From positions 2,728,001 through 2,792,000 of the forward strand of contig NC_057370.1 in assembly GCF_016906535.1 (NCBI RefSeq): DNA of 64,000 nt, read 5' to 3'. Shown here piece by piece: positions 13,516 through 25,655 of the stretch. Below the pieces are notes generated by a model, which was given only the letters and a program-made list of their open reading frames with translations, made no database searches and was not told where the DNA came from. Source of the stretch: Rhizoctonia solani. Taxonomy: Eukaryota; Basidiomycota; Agaricomycetes; Cantharellales; Ceratobasidiaceae. Made by a program: the position numbers and the translations under genes. How positions within the stretch are numbered: position 1 is the stretch's first letter; every line of letters starts with the position of its first letter.

Positions 13516-16500
13516 ATGGACGAGAGCTGGGAGTCGTCAAGTCGTAAGCGGGCACGAGCAGAGCCCGACGAGTACCGACGCGACCACCTTGCGTACGAAC
13601 ATGGTTCCCACTCACTGCCCCGCGAACACCTGCGCCGTACGCCTGACCACTACACCACGGATCCTCAGCCCTGGGAGCGCCGCCGTGTGAGCGAACACCA
13701 TTGGCATACCACCCGCGACCAATATCAAAAGGATGCCCCAATCGACGATCTTGAATCAAGCCACGACCATTCTACCCGCCCCATCTACACCCCTCACCGT
13801 CCCAACGGCTCTAGTTCCTCCTACCATCGCACCATGTCGCGCCCCCACCACTCACGCATCGATCGTCCAGATTCATCGCTCCGACATGAAAGTCGTGAGT
13901 GGATACCACGAGATGCCGTTGCCAAACGGGGTGAATCATGGTCCTCCAAACCGGAAGAACCACGCCCAGAACCGTCCGCTGGTATGGGCGACCGGACATG
14001 GACAGCGTCAGAGGGGTGGACCCGAGAAAATAGCAAAAGTGCAAACGCTGCCCGTGGGTATGAGTCCCGTCATTCTCCACCACCCCGTACCCATATCCCC
14101 CAAGCAAAGGTATACAATCGGTCATCCCATCATACCAGTACAAGCTGGCGTGATGTTCATGATAGCGACTATACAAGTAGCAGACGTCACCAGAATGGAG
14201 GTCCCAGCCGCGTGGGGGAAGGGTGGCGTGAGCGTCAAGTTCGTCGTGACCGAGATAGTAGCCACCGTTTTACTGAACGGAGAGACAAGAATCCGACTCC
14301 TCAGCGACGTACAATGTAAGTTTTTTTTTCTTTGTCTGAAACAACATCTATCTTTGGCTAATCTTACTGATGCGACTATCATTCTAGTATCAACAGAAAA
14401 TGGACAGAGCGATCAGCTTATTCTCCGCCTGCCGAACCTCGTGGAGTAAGCAAGAGACGCCATAGCTCCTATTCTCCTTCACCATCCCGCAAAACGGACC
14501 GTTCTCGCTCGCCCGTGCGATCGATTTCGAGGACGCCTTCCAGATCCAAGTCCAGGTCTCCTGCTCGGTCCTGGCACCGAACACGGACTCCATCGCGCTC
14601 TCGTTCGCGCTCTCGTTCTATCTCATCACGTTCATTGGACTCCCGCTCCCGCTCTCGCTCGCGTTCTCCGGGCCGGCGGCGAACGGCCATCAATAGACCC
14701 CGAAGTCGTAGCCCCGACAGATGGGATTATCGCAATAAAAAACGCAAAAACCAGCGCGGGGGAAATGACTATGTTGCGTCAGACAAGCGAGTTCGAAGAG
14801 ACCGGTCGGCCGATTCCTTACGCCAACACTCCCGGAGACGCAGTGTTTCAACCGCATCAACAAGGAGCCGTAGCGATAGTGGCGAGAGCGAGAGGCGTCG
14901 TACCGAGGCTGCAAAGCGACCAGTTCATCGTTTGCCAGAGTCATCTCGTAGCAAGGCGCTTGAGAATTCGCCAACCGCACCTCAGCGCCTAAATGGTTTC
15001 AACCAGCAAAAACCAAGACCCCCCTCATCGCCAGTTTCAGTAAGATTGTGTTGTATGTTATTCTGATTCGAGCTAATATTCTGTAGTTCCGGGCGCCCAA
15101 TGCGATGTCCCGTGCCTTGGCTCCTGAAACCGACACACCTGCAGCCGAAATTACAGCTGCTCTGGCTAACGGTCTACATCTTCCAACCAGTACGATACCA
15201 ACGGGTCCACGTTCTATGGCTCAAGTTTCTCAACCTCAAATTAACAGTCATCCCGATGTCGCCGTAGTTTCTCCCAACAAGCCATTAACGACTTCTCCAA
15301 TAACTCTCAAGGTTCAACAAAGCAAGGCACCCAGTAGGACCGTAAAAATGTTCTTCCCTGGTGACGAGGACGACGAAGAAGCACCAGGAGGGGCCGAATC
15401 GAGTTCCAGGTCTACAAATTTGGTACCCCCAGTGAAAGACAAGGACTCTGGTTTGACTTTACCCCCAGGATCACAAAAATCGGAGTTTATTCCAGCCAAG
15501 GATCATTCGACATCCGGGGTACCACCTGTGGCCGATTTATCTCCCCAGCGGAGGTTGAACGGGGTCCCAGGCCCCTCTGTATCTACTTCGCCCAAGTCTA
15601 CATTCACTTCCACACAGCAAGCCCCGATTACGCCCAGTCTTGCGCGAGTTGCCAGAGATGAAGATTACAAGACAGCAGCATCCATGCCCCCTGGTCCCAT
15701 GCCCCCCTCCTCAGCACCTGGGTCTTCACCCGCGGTCCCTAACAACACTGGAGGCACCACCACTCCAATTCGGATATCCACACAAACCTCCCCAGCTTTC
15801 GCGCCCGAAAACAAGGTCTTACGAGCGGTTGCATCGTCTTCTAGCACGATTCCTAGGCGACCTCCCAATATTCCAAAGACGGCTTCGGAATACCAGATCA
15901 TATGCCAAGTTGGGGAAGGTACATTTGGCAAAGTGTACAAGGCCCGTTCTTTAGCCAACCCCGATGCTCGAGTTGCGCTCAAACGCATTCGAATGGAAGG
16001 GGAAAAGGACGGATTTCCGGTCACGGCCATGCGTGAGATCAAGCTACTGCAATCCCTGAGACACGAGAACGTGATCAACTTGCACGAAATGATGGTCTCG
16101 AAAGGTACTTGGATTTACTTGTCCACCTCGGTGCAAGGGCGCTGACGCTTGAATTAGGGAATGTGTTCATGGTCTTTGAATATATGGACCACGATCTTAC
16201 CGGCGTTCTCTCTCAAACTCAGTTCACGTTTACCCCAGCTCACCTCAAATCGCTATGCGCCCAGATGCTTTCTGGTCTCGCGTACCTGCACCAGAAGAGC
16301 GTGATACACCGCGATATGAAGGGGTCCAACATTTTGCTCAATAACTATGGCGAACTGAAACTGGCGGACTTTGGATTGGCTAGATTTTACTCCAAACGAA
16401 GGCGGAGCGATTACACGAACCGTGTGATTACACTGTGGTATCGCCCTCCTGAGTTGTTGTTGGGTGCAACTGTCTATGGGCCGGAAGTGGACATGTGGAG

Positions 16501-17117
16501 TGCTGGGTAAGCTCACTTTATTTGCTATTCCATGAGGAAATTTACATTTAACCCTGCATTATTGGTAGCTGTATTATGCTGGAACTGTTCACTACCAAGC
16601 CAGCGTTTCAAGGCAACGACGAGATCCACCAATTGGATGCCATTGCTCGCATAATGGGCACTCCCAATATTGAAATGTGGCCAGGCCTAACCGACATGCC
16701 ATGGTTTGAACTCGTCAAGCCTACGGAGCCTGTCAAAAGCCATTTCCGATCCATCTTCAACAAGTGAGTGGACGGACAACCGATTCTATGCCCCGATTGC
16801 TAACCATGCAATTTGTCAGATATCTCTCTCCTGCTGCCTTGGACCTTGCAGAGCTATTACTTGCATACGATCCGAATAAACGGGCTACCGCCGTTCAAGC
16901 TTTACAAGCACCTTACTTTGTCTCCGAGGACCCACCCCCTGAGAAACCTGTTGGGTAAGCTATGACTATTTAGGGGGAAAAGTGTAGCGTCTAACGTTTG
17001 CAACACAGGCTTGCGACAATTGAAGGAGAGTGGCATGAATACGAATCCAAGCGCGAACGAGAAAAACTTCGCAAAAAACGCAAGGTCGAGGGCCAACACC
17101 AACAACACCAACAATAA
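13516..17117 (+). CDS. CTK1: CTK1/CDK12-type cyclin-dependent kinase with RS-rich N-terminus
   Basis: A nuclear kinase that should phosphorylate the RNA polymerase II C-terminal domain (Ser2) with a cyclin-K/Ctk2-type partner. Seven exons join in phase to 1085 aa: 13516-14315, 14388-15039, 15087-16104, 16158-16506, 16569-16763, 16820-16954 and 17009-17117. Residues 1 to about 400 are arginine/serine-rich (for example [19 protein letters not shown]), as in CDK12/13. The kinase domain starts near residue 750: glycine loop [10 protein letters not shown], catalytic lysine in VALKRI, PVTAMRE in place of [20 protein letters not shown] and T-loop [11 protein letters not shown]. The tail is a basic stretch, [15 protein letters not shown]1/CDK9 is the alternative, but the PVTAMRE form and the RS arm favour CTK1/CDK12. 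Confidence 0.9.
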
Positions 17118-17332
17118 TTGTTTCGTTAAGCCTTCGTCTATTATTGCCCTCGGTCTTTGCGTTAGTTAGGAATTTCTCAGTGGGGCCTCGGTTCGTGCAT
17201 ATTGTATAAATATTTAGTTGGCCATTCATGTTTACTTAGTATGGACTTTCAACGCACGGATTGCTCTGTCACGATAACAATCACTAATCAATTATTTTAT
17301 GAACCGGGGTCTTGACTAGAGGAACGGCGAAA

Positions 17333-18866
17333 TTAAGAAACAGAAACGAGTTGTTTCTCTCGCAGGTATTGGACAATCGATTCGACCTTGAATATGATGT
17401 GAGTAGAGGATAAAACCCAGCGATGACCAACATACACTGGAAGCCGACTTGCGGATTTGCAGGTCCCATTTATCTGTTTCCGGCGCCCCAGTATCTTCGA
17501 CTTCCTGTACCACGTCTCCCAAACCCCCAGCACCTCCAGCAGCATCGTCCTGGCGGGCATCATGCGTATGATCAAATGAAATTAATTTGGCCACTTGGTC
17601 GATCGACGCATGTAGCCGGCCTTCTCCAATCATCCGCCGAGCCATAGTCTCTGCGGCAGCAGGCGCAAGATCCAGCAACGCTCCCAAGCCGGCAAACGTG
17701 ATGTTATTGTATATCTTGGACGCGGAAAGCAAATTGTGCTCGAGCACGGCCTTGTCGAGCACCGTAGTAGGCCCAGTGCGTGTACTTTGTGGTGTGTCGG
17801 CATCGGTCATGTCTGTGTCGCCGTCATTGTCCGCTGCGGCTTTGCGTGCCGCCAGTTTATCGTTTTGGGATTGTGCTACTCGAGCCAGATGATGTGGTTT
17901 TAGGGTGGCCTCAAAGCCCTTGACTTCGTCGGGGCGGATGATGTGTTCGTTGAACATCTTCTTGAGGATGGTATAGTTCTCTAGTGAGGGTGCTCGTTCG
18001 TCACGGAAAAGAGTGGCAAGAAGTCGGGATCGTTTAGGACCCGCGGGATCAAGTACAGCGCAAGTCACGGCAGCACTGAGAGCATTGGCTCGATCGTCTT
18101 CATCAAGCTCTGGAACCCAGCTCAACTCGTTGTAACGCAAAGCGGCGTCATAGAATCGCCTATTGAAATCTGCAATACGTGCTTGGCTAAGTTTGAAGGA
18201 AAGCTGGAGCTCCCGGTTACTGGTGCTGGGAATAAGTAGCGCAGCGCGTTTGCAGTATGTGTCGGCTTGGGCATGTTCTCCTTCTTCAAGAAGTAGCCGA
18301 ACAATGCGAATGTAAATTTGGAGCTTCTCCTCGGATGAGACCTGCCTGAAATAGGGTTTAATCTATTCCGCGCTACACCTTTAGAACTGGACACTGACCT
18401 ATGACCAGAGTCAAGAGAGATGCCCATCAGGACGCGTGCTGCTTCGACCCATTCCTCTTCTTCTTCCAACAAAGAGGCCATTTGAAGTCGCAGTGCGGCC
18501 GTCTATAATCTTTATTCGCACTTGTCACATTCAGCCATAGAATATCATGTGGCTTACCTGTTCCTCATAACTAACTAACCTCGGTTGCAAAGTATCCAGA
18601 ACATCTTGAATTACTTTCTTACGCGCTTCCCTATCTTCAACTTTGTTCTTTTCAAGGGCCCCAGCTAGTTCAGAGAGTACTTGTCGTGCGACGACAATGC
18701 CCGGCTGGTCACGATTGACAATGAGGCCAACATATGTAAGGAGCGCAGCGGGGATCTGATCTTGGGGCAAATTCAAGATGTTTTGCAGGAGCTCAGAGTA
18801 TGCGGTTGATTTATCTTTCTGAGCACTAATAGAGCTCAATTGAGAGAATGCTGCTTGTACATCCAT
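17333..18866 (-). CDS. CSN4: COP9 signalosome subunit 4
   Basis: A PCI-domain subunit of the COP9 signalosome, which removes NEDD8 from cullins. Minus-strand exons 18866-18558, 18502-18399, 18345-17436 and 17386-17333 join in phase to 458 aa. Helical repeats (ALLTYVGLIVNRDQPGIV, MASLLEEEEEWVEAARVL) lead into a PCI segment (EHNLLSASKIYNNITFAGL, MIGEGRLHASIDQVAKLISF) and the C-terminal helix VESIVQYLREKQ. A charged insert (DNDGDTDMTD) makes it longer than the roughly 400-residue animal protein. The start at 18866 encodes MDVQAAFSQL. The gene is convergent with the CTK1-like gene, with 215 bp between stops. A LINE is inserted about 22 bp upstream of its ATG, so its promoter is now provided by the element or lost. 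Confidence 0.9.
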
Positions 18867-18889
18867 GGTCAAGGGGGAAGCACGAGCAA

Positions 18890-18901
18890 TAAGTCACGTG
18901 A
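18890..18901. repeat. Left target site duplication of the LINE
   Basis: TAAGTCACGTGA, matching 25398-25409 exactly. The match extends two more A bases to the left (18888-18889), but these cannot be told from poly(A) on the right. It contains the E-box palindrome CACGTG. Confidence 0.9.
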
Positions 18902-18927
18902 CGTGACACGTGACGACGACGACCACC

Positions 18928-21188
18928 ATGACCGACAATCCTGAGCCCAAGGGCAAAGGCATTAGTTCGCGCTTTTCGAACATTTTGCGTCGTTCTACTC
19001 GCTCTACCTCTGACTTGACTGGCATACACGAACACGATATCGCATCTGAATACCCGACTGTTAGAAAAGTTATCAAAAAACCCAAAAACAACGACTCTAA
19101 TGACTCCATATCTATTTACGCCTCCGATGACTCCGACAAAAAACCTAGAAAAATAGCCAACGTTCCCAATCGTAAGCCTGCACACAAAAACCCATTCTCT
19201 GCCATCCCTAGTGGAGGCACACAAGAGGCAGTCGCCAGCGCGCTAGCCGTAATTGACCGCATTTCGGACTACACCCTTAGCCCACCCCCTACAGTTCCTC
19301 TCGTCGCAAGCCCGCCGAGAAGCCCTGGCGTCGCAAACGCCGGCATCACACTGGTCATCAGCTCCTCACAAGAGTCCGAACAGGTTAGAGATGCCGGCGC
19401 GGCGCTGGCGCAACTCACGGAATATACGTTGGACGATGAACCCATCCATAGCCCCCCCAGGATCGCACCTGTTGAAATGGAGGCCATATCCAGGCCAGGA
19501 TCCACTACCCCCACCCGAAACCGCACGAGACCCACCGAAAGACAAGTTACTCCAATGGAAGACTGGGTCTTCAGCAGTCAAGAACTACACTGGTTCAAAC
19601 GCCTCGAGGCTGGAGGCTACCCCGACAACGAAGCCCTCGAGCGCTGCATCAAATACTATACCATCACCAACCAAGCCATCGCCAACATTATCGAGAACAG
19701 GCAACTATACGATAATACCGACGAAGAAACGAGCAGCACCAATGCCTTCATTCAAAAAATCGAAAAACTCGGCAACCAAATCTCTTCAATCGCCGAAAAC
19801 GCGCTTTACAACGGCACGGAAGCAGGACCAAGTCGTCCAGAATCACCGATGAAGCAAGACGAAGAGGAAGACACATACATGGGCGAACCCGAACCCGGCC
19901 CGAACCAACCCAACCCCCTAACCACTGAAATCTGCTGGGGAACCGACGCTAAACCAGGCGAGTGGGGAGGTTACACCAACCCACCAGCACCAACACACCC
20001 AACCATTGCCGATCCCACCCAATCCATGCTCCAGGCGATTTTAACCAAGATGGGGCAGCTCGACGACATCAAGTCCCGACTAGACAAGCTCGAAGGCAAA
20101 TCGCCGCAGGTACACACTGCACAAACGAGCACGTCTAGAAACAAACCACACCCAACTCAAATCCTGCCCCAACCGCCAACCCTTCACAATCGCGCCCCAG
20201 CTTTGCCAATGTCGCGGCGAAGGCGCCAGCCAAAGCCCCGGAGGTCAAAGCCTCTAACATTGCCGCTGCCATCAAGAGGGACATCGCCAAACCGGCGCCC
20301 GCACAGAGCGACGACAAGAATTTTGTCGTTCGCTTCAAAACTTTACCCGTCACCCAACCTAACCCCGAAAGCATATTCGTGGCCATGCGGGAATGCCTTG
20401 ATGCCGCAAACCGCAACCTCGGCAAGGGCAGACTCACCAGAGTCCGGTGGTCACTAAAGGCAAGCCTCCACCTTTCCTTCTCTAATAATGTCTCCGTCAC
20501 GGCGATTGAAAACGCCATCCCACTGCTCATGGATCGTCTACGACTCCCTGAGTACGATTTCGGACCTGAGGTCCCATGGAGCAGACTAGTCGTCACAAAC
20601 GTCCCCACCGGGATGGGCGGCTCACTGCAACGCATGCGCAACCGCGAGGAGCTAACACAGCTCCTCAACGAAGCCTTCCCTGACTCCGCCAAATTTGGCT
20701 CAGTCAAACTTACCCTCGCACCCGACTGGCTAGCAGACCCCGCGCGATTACAAGCCGAGGGACGCAATGCCTCTACTGTCTCGTTTGCCTTCGAAGACGC
20801 AGGAGGTCTCACCTCGGCCCGTCTAATGAGCTCACCTACCCTATACATTTACGGCAGGAAATGCGAAATCAAGAAGTTCAACCCAAAACCCCTACTCCAA
20901 ACCTGCTCGAAATGCGTCCGCTACGGACACACCGAACGCCAATGCCGAACCAAAAAACCCCGCTGCCACAAATGCGGACGTAACAACCACACAACCGAAG
21001 AACACAACGCGGACAACTGCCCTCGCTGCATCCGTGACGGCAAAGGCAACCCGTGCGAATGCATTTACTGCACATCCTGCAGCCTCCACGGCCATCGCTT
21101 CAATACCCCCGATTGCCCCAAGATGTCCGAATTCCGACGCCCCATCACGCAAATTGTTGCTAACCGGTCCGCAAACCGCAATGACTGA
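18928..21188 (+). pseudogene. LINE ORF1, gag-like RNA-binding protein (frameshifted)
   Basis: The presumed nucleic-acid chaperone of the element. The first ATG is at 18928 (MTDNPEPKGK). Frame 1 runs to about 20150, where the reading continues in frame 3; the second frame is open from 20139, so the break lies in 20139-20160. The N-terminal half is Pro/Ser/Thr-rich with a helical stretch near 19580-19810. The second half holds an RRM-like region and then zinc knuckles: CSKCVRYGHTERQC is a clean CX2CX4HX4C box, followed by CHKCGRNNH and further CXXC pairs. The stop at 21186-21188 overlaps the ORF2 start. Joined, it would be about 750 aa. Confidence 0.85.
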
Positions 21189-24100
21189 AAGACACTGCAT
21201 CCAACTTAACGTCGCAGGCTGCAACCCGCGCATGCACGCCCTGCTCAACGAACCCCTATACGCGCACTTTGACATTTTTATTTTCCAGGACATCTGGTGG
21301 GGCCGTATTGGCTCCCAAAAGAACATCGACCCCACTCTTCATAATATTTATGGCACCACTAACTCTAATAATTTTTTGCATGCATCATACCTCCGGGCTT
21401 CACCGACGAAAAAGGGCCCAGCGTCGCTATTTATATCCGAAAAGAGCGCAACATTCATGCCCAATTCTCCAACTGCGTCCCGACTCACCGCGATATCCTC
21501 GCAGTTGACCTCTTCCTCGACAACCACAAATTCACCATCGTCAACGCCTACGCACACGGAAAAGAGGCACACAAAACCATAAATCACCTCACTAACGAAA
21601 TCATACCTATCGATCGACCTCTCATCCTCACCGGCGACTTCAACCTCCACCACCCAGACTGGGCCCTAGACGGTTCCAAATGGAAAAACAGACACCCGAA
21701 CCAAACGGAAAGGGAGTTTAGAGATTACGCTGAGTTCAACGATCTTACAATTATGAACCACACCTCGCACCCCACCCGCATTGCATCTAACCCCGCTTCC
21801 AACTCCATTATCGATCTTACGTTTCTTAACAATAGGGCCGTCGAGGCGTGGCCCGACTTCAACTGGGAAGTAGACACGCCATCGACCGGCAGATCATGCG
21901 GCTCGGACCACATGGCCATCACATGGTCAATCCAGCCGTTCGATCAAGACGAACCTGTCGAAGAAGCGATTCTCACGTCGCACAGGCCAATCGACCCCAA
22001 GCGGGAGGACAAATGGGTCGAAGCATACGCCAAAGCCCTCAAGAAATTTGACCTCCCCGAAGATCCCAATACCGCCGAAGACGCCGACTTGATCACGGGG
22101 GCGATCCTGGAGGCCATGTCAACCGCGACGATCAAAACGATGCCCGACGGCAACAAGAAAAGAAAAGTAACGGACCGCCGCGATCCCCATGGTGGAACGC
22201 CGAGTGCTCAGGCGCGCTCAACGATCTCAAACATAACCCCGAGAACCGCACCCGAGAACAACTTCGCTCAACGTTACGCGGCGCCATCAGACGCGCACGT
22301 CGAAGCCACGGAGATCGTATACTCGCCGAAATCCGCACGTCCAAAGTCTTCGAGTCGCTCAAATGGTTCCAGGGGAAGCGCCGGTCCTTACTGCCCCCGA
22401 TCAAAAGCCCCGATGGAGGCCTCACAGCCACACACCCGCACCACAAAGCCGAAAACCTGGCTAAGCAATTCTTTCCGTCTATTGCCAACCCTAATATATC
22501 TCTACACCCACTAGGAATCAGGGCCATGACCAAACGCCCATTCCAGGAGATATCCACAGACGAAATTGCCAATGCCATCAAATGCACTTCCAACAAATCC
22601 TCCCCTGGCGCATTTGGCTCAAACTACAGGCTCCTCAAATGGGCCTTCTGGTGCGACACTAGTATCTTTGTCAACCTATTCAACCTCTGTTTGAGAATTG
22701 GCTACCATCCCTCAGTGCTGCGTAACTGCGTCATTGCCCCCATCCCAAAGCCCCGTTGCCAAGACATGTCCCTACCCAAAAACTATCGTCCCATTGCTTT
22801 ACTAGAGACGCTATCCAAACTTCTAGAGAAGGTTATCACAACTCGAATCACCTTTGAGGCTGGCAAGCACTCGCTCATCCCACACAGCCAGTTTGGGGGT
22901 AAAGACATCACCTCTTGCACCGACGCTGGGTTATGCATGATCCACGACATCAAAACTCACTGGAAGTCCAACCACAGGGTCTCTCTTATCACCCTGGACG
23001 TGTCCGGATACTTCAACAACGTGGATCACAGGAGGCTAATTTACACTCTGGATCGCATGGGGTACCCCAATCAAATTTGCAATTGGCTCAGATCTTACCT
23101 CAGCCATAGAACTGCACAATTTAGAGTGGACGGTCACCTCTGCCCTCCTATAGCCCTCCCACCTGTGGGAATTCCCCAAGGTTCTCCTCTATCCCCCATT
23201 TTATCCTCATTATACTCCACCCCACTCCTCATTGCTGCACAAGACCCACACGCACAGTCCTTTGCCTACATAGACGACTTCACCATTTTGGCGTGGGGGA
23301 AGTCTCATGAGTATAATGTGGCTACAATGCGGCGGATAGCCACTTGTGTGTCTCACACAGCCTCCCAACTTGGCTTAGAATTTGAAATTGATAAGTCTGA
23401 CTTAATACATTTCTACCGCCACTCTAACCACTCTTCCAACCCCAGTCTTCATCTTACCCTGAATGGCAAGAACTATACCATACTGCCCCAAGGATGCATT
23501 CGTTGGCTAGGATTCTACTTAGATAGGAAGCTCACGTTCAAAGAGCATATCTCTAACTCCACCAACAAAGCCAAAGCCATCATAGCTGGACTAGGAATGC
23601 TAGCCAACACACAGCGCGGACTTACCATCAAACACGCGCGCATCCTATACCTCACCTGCGTCATCCCAATCCTTACATATGGATCCCCTCTGTGGTTTCT
23701 GGGGCGCAGACAGAAGTCGTTGCTCGAACCGCTTAGGAAGGTCCAGAACCAAGGACTGAGATGGCTTCTTGGAGCCTTCAAAACCACTCCTATCCCCTGT
23801 CTTGAACACCTAGCCTCCATCCCGCCCATACACATCACGTGCCAGAAGCTTATCATGAACTACTCGGCTAAACTTAGAACCATCCCCAAGTCATCCGAAG
23901 TTGCTAAACGTCTCCCAGCGTCATGGGACACGCATACACCTACCCTTAACAGCAACAGGATTAACAAGGCCAAGAGCTTACAATCCCCCATCCACTTCAT
24001 TGCATCACATAGTCACCCACACATGAGTTCGTCTCAACGCATATCAACCACCCGTCCAATCCAGCAATCCCGTTCCCTGATCAAATCAAAATCAAGGACA

Positions 24101-25100
24101 CCTCCGACGGCCTCAAACGCGACGAATACCGCGACAAAATCCTATCCGAAATTAGCGTACTGGAAGATTGTCATGCCAGCGTTCTTGGCTATTCAGATGG
24201 GCACGCGGCGGTGTCCAATGGCATTCGGAAAGTCGGCGTCGGCTACGTTATACGAGCCGGAAAAAGGACTTTGTCATCGTCGTCGATTGGAATCGGACCA
24301 CGAGCGAACATATACGATGCGGAAATGCTGGGAATTCTCTTAGCGTTCATGAAAGCTAAACAAATAGCCGAAATCCAAGGATATCGTAAAATACGAATAT
24401 ACTGCGATAATCAAGCCGCTGTTAGATCCATTGCCGACCTATCTCGACACCCGTGCCAGTTCGCCTCCAGAGTTTTCGTCCCCGCCGCCAAGGCATTCGT
24501 AGAGGGACACCCCGAACGATCCATTCATATCACCTGGACGCCCGGGCACAACGGAGTCGAAGGCAACGAAACAGCGGACCGGCTGGCGAACGAAGGAGCT
24601 AGAGTTACTCCGACCCCTATATTCAACCGCACCATCACGTGGGCTAGAGAACAAGCCACACGGAAGACCGTACGATCTTGGAAGAAAGCGTGGCACGATC
24701 ACACCGAATCCAGAATTAACTCCAAATACTACATACCCCGCCCCCCCGCCCTAAAGCTACACCCGATCTTTAACACCAGTAAGCTGGGCAGGGACCTCGA
24801 GTGTCGCCTCGTGCAGTACCTCACGGGGCATGGACATTATGGAGAGTACCACGCCCAATTCCATCACGACGTCGACCCAGGTGCGCTTGCGGGGAATCGG
24901 ACGAGACCATATTTCATTTAACCACCTCCTGTTCCGCTACGGCGGAACACAGGGGGATACTTAGTGAGTTTTCCACCAATATTAATGATCCCACACTGTT
25001 TGGCTCCCTTGCAGGTCTCGAAGCAGTTGCAAAGTTCATCGCCAGGACGGGCATAGGACGAAGACGAGGAGGCCCGCAGGCAACCGCTCAAACCATGTAG
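21181..25100 (+). pseudogene. LINE ORF2: endonuclease - reverse transcriptase - RNase H polyprotein (frameshifted)
   Basis: It starts at ATG 21181, which overlaps the ORF1 stop. The endonuclease region includes LILTGDFNLHHPDW and GSDHMAITW. The reverse transcriptase (from about 22530) has NYRPIALLETLSKLLEK, LDVSGYFNNVDHRRL, GIPQGSPLSPILSSLY and the catalytic FAYIDDF. RNase H follows: YSDG, YDAEMLGILLAF, CDNQAA and TPGHNGVEGNETADRLA. The C-terminal metal motif CACGESDETIFH ends the protein near 25100. Four frame changes are needed, near 21372-21395, 22153-22170, 24013-24034 and 24865-24885. All catalytic residues are present and no in-frame stop is seen, so the damage consists only of small indels, either decay or sequence error. 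Confidence 0.9.
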
Positions 25101-25369
25101 TATATACGCCCTTAAGGCCGCCCCACCATCCCCGCCCCTACGGCCTCTACCCCGAGTTAGGCCTTAAGCCACCTGTATGTCGCCACGCGACCTTTTCCTT
25201 TGCTCTCTGACCGTGCTACGATCTCGTTTGGTTTCTTGTCTTCTTCTTCCTGTTTCCTTCTTGCGTTTTCCTCCTCCCTCTGTAGCTTTCACGGTTCGGT
25301 GTTTTCTTCTGTGAGCGGTTTGCCTAGTTCGCATGTAGCTCCCGTATTGCTTATATATGGAAATGTACC

Positions 25370-25397
25370 AAAAAAAAAAAAAAAAAAAAAAAAAAAA
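25370..25397 (+). other. LINE poly(A) tail
   Basis: 28 consecutive A residues immediately before the right target site duplication, as expected for target-primed reverse transcription. Confidence 0.9.
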
Positions 25398-25409
25398 TAA
25401 GTCACGTGA
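25398..25409. repeat. Right target site duplication of the LINE
   Basis: TAAGTCACGTGA, identical to 18890-18901. The sequence to its right (25410-25458) is the remainder of the interrupted promoter region. Confidence 0.9.
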
Positions 25410-25458
25410 GGAGAGGCGCGTTTTACTTGGGTCATGACCCCTGCCCATCGCATAAACT

Positions 25459-25629
25459 ATGTCCTCAAACTTGAGCCCACTTCAGCCAGTCTTGAATATG
25501 ATCAGTGAAAATCCAGGGACATTCAGCAGACAACTATATGCGCAAATCTTAGATAGCGATACCAGCCAAGGGTTAACGAAGAAGAGAACTGCTTATTCTA
25601 AAACTACCCAAATTGATGTACTCCTATAA
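25459..25629 (+). CDS. Short ORF divergent from CSN4 before LINE insertion
   Basis: A 56-codon ORF starting MSSNLSPLQPVLNMISENPG. I do not recognise it. Removing the LINE and one target duplication places its ATG only 84 bp from the CSN4 ATG, in divergent orientation, which would fit a gene sharing a bidirectional promoter. It ends 27 bp from the thaumatin-like gene stop (convergent). It may be a chance ORF or the first exon of a decayed gene. Confidence 0.3.
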   Translation: MSSNLSPLQPVLNMISENPGTFSRQLYAQILDSDTSQGLTKKRTAYSKTTQIDVLL

Positions 25630-25655
25630 TGTATGGCTCATAGCCACTAAGAAGT

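Larger units (their letters stand above)
18902..25397 (+). mobile_element. Non-LTR retrotransposon (LINE), two ORFs with RNase H, full-length-looking
   Basis: About 6.5 kb bounded by a 12-14 bp target site duplication and ending in 28 A residues. It has a 26-nt leader, ORF1 with zinc knuckles, and ORF2 with apurinic endonuclease, reverse transcriptase, RNase H and a terminal Cys/His motif, then a roughly 270-nt 3' UTR. There are no LTRs. This architecture matches RNase H-bearing fungal LINEs of the Tad1/I type (family knowledge). Five frameshifts but no in-frame stop codons interrupt the two ORFs, and the target duplication is perfect, so the insertion looks recent. It lies between CSN4 and a small divergent ORF at 25459. 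Confidence 0.95.

Noticed and set aside
20100..20160. Programmed ribosomal frameshift inside LINE ORF1
   Set aside because: No slippery heptamer or downstream pseudoknot is evident, and four more frame changes occur in ORF2, so damage or error is simpler.
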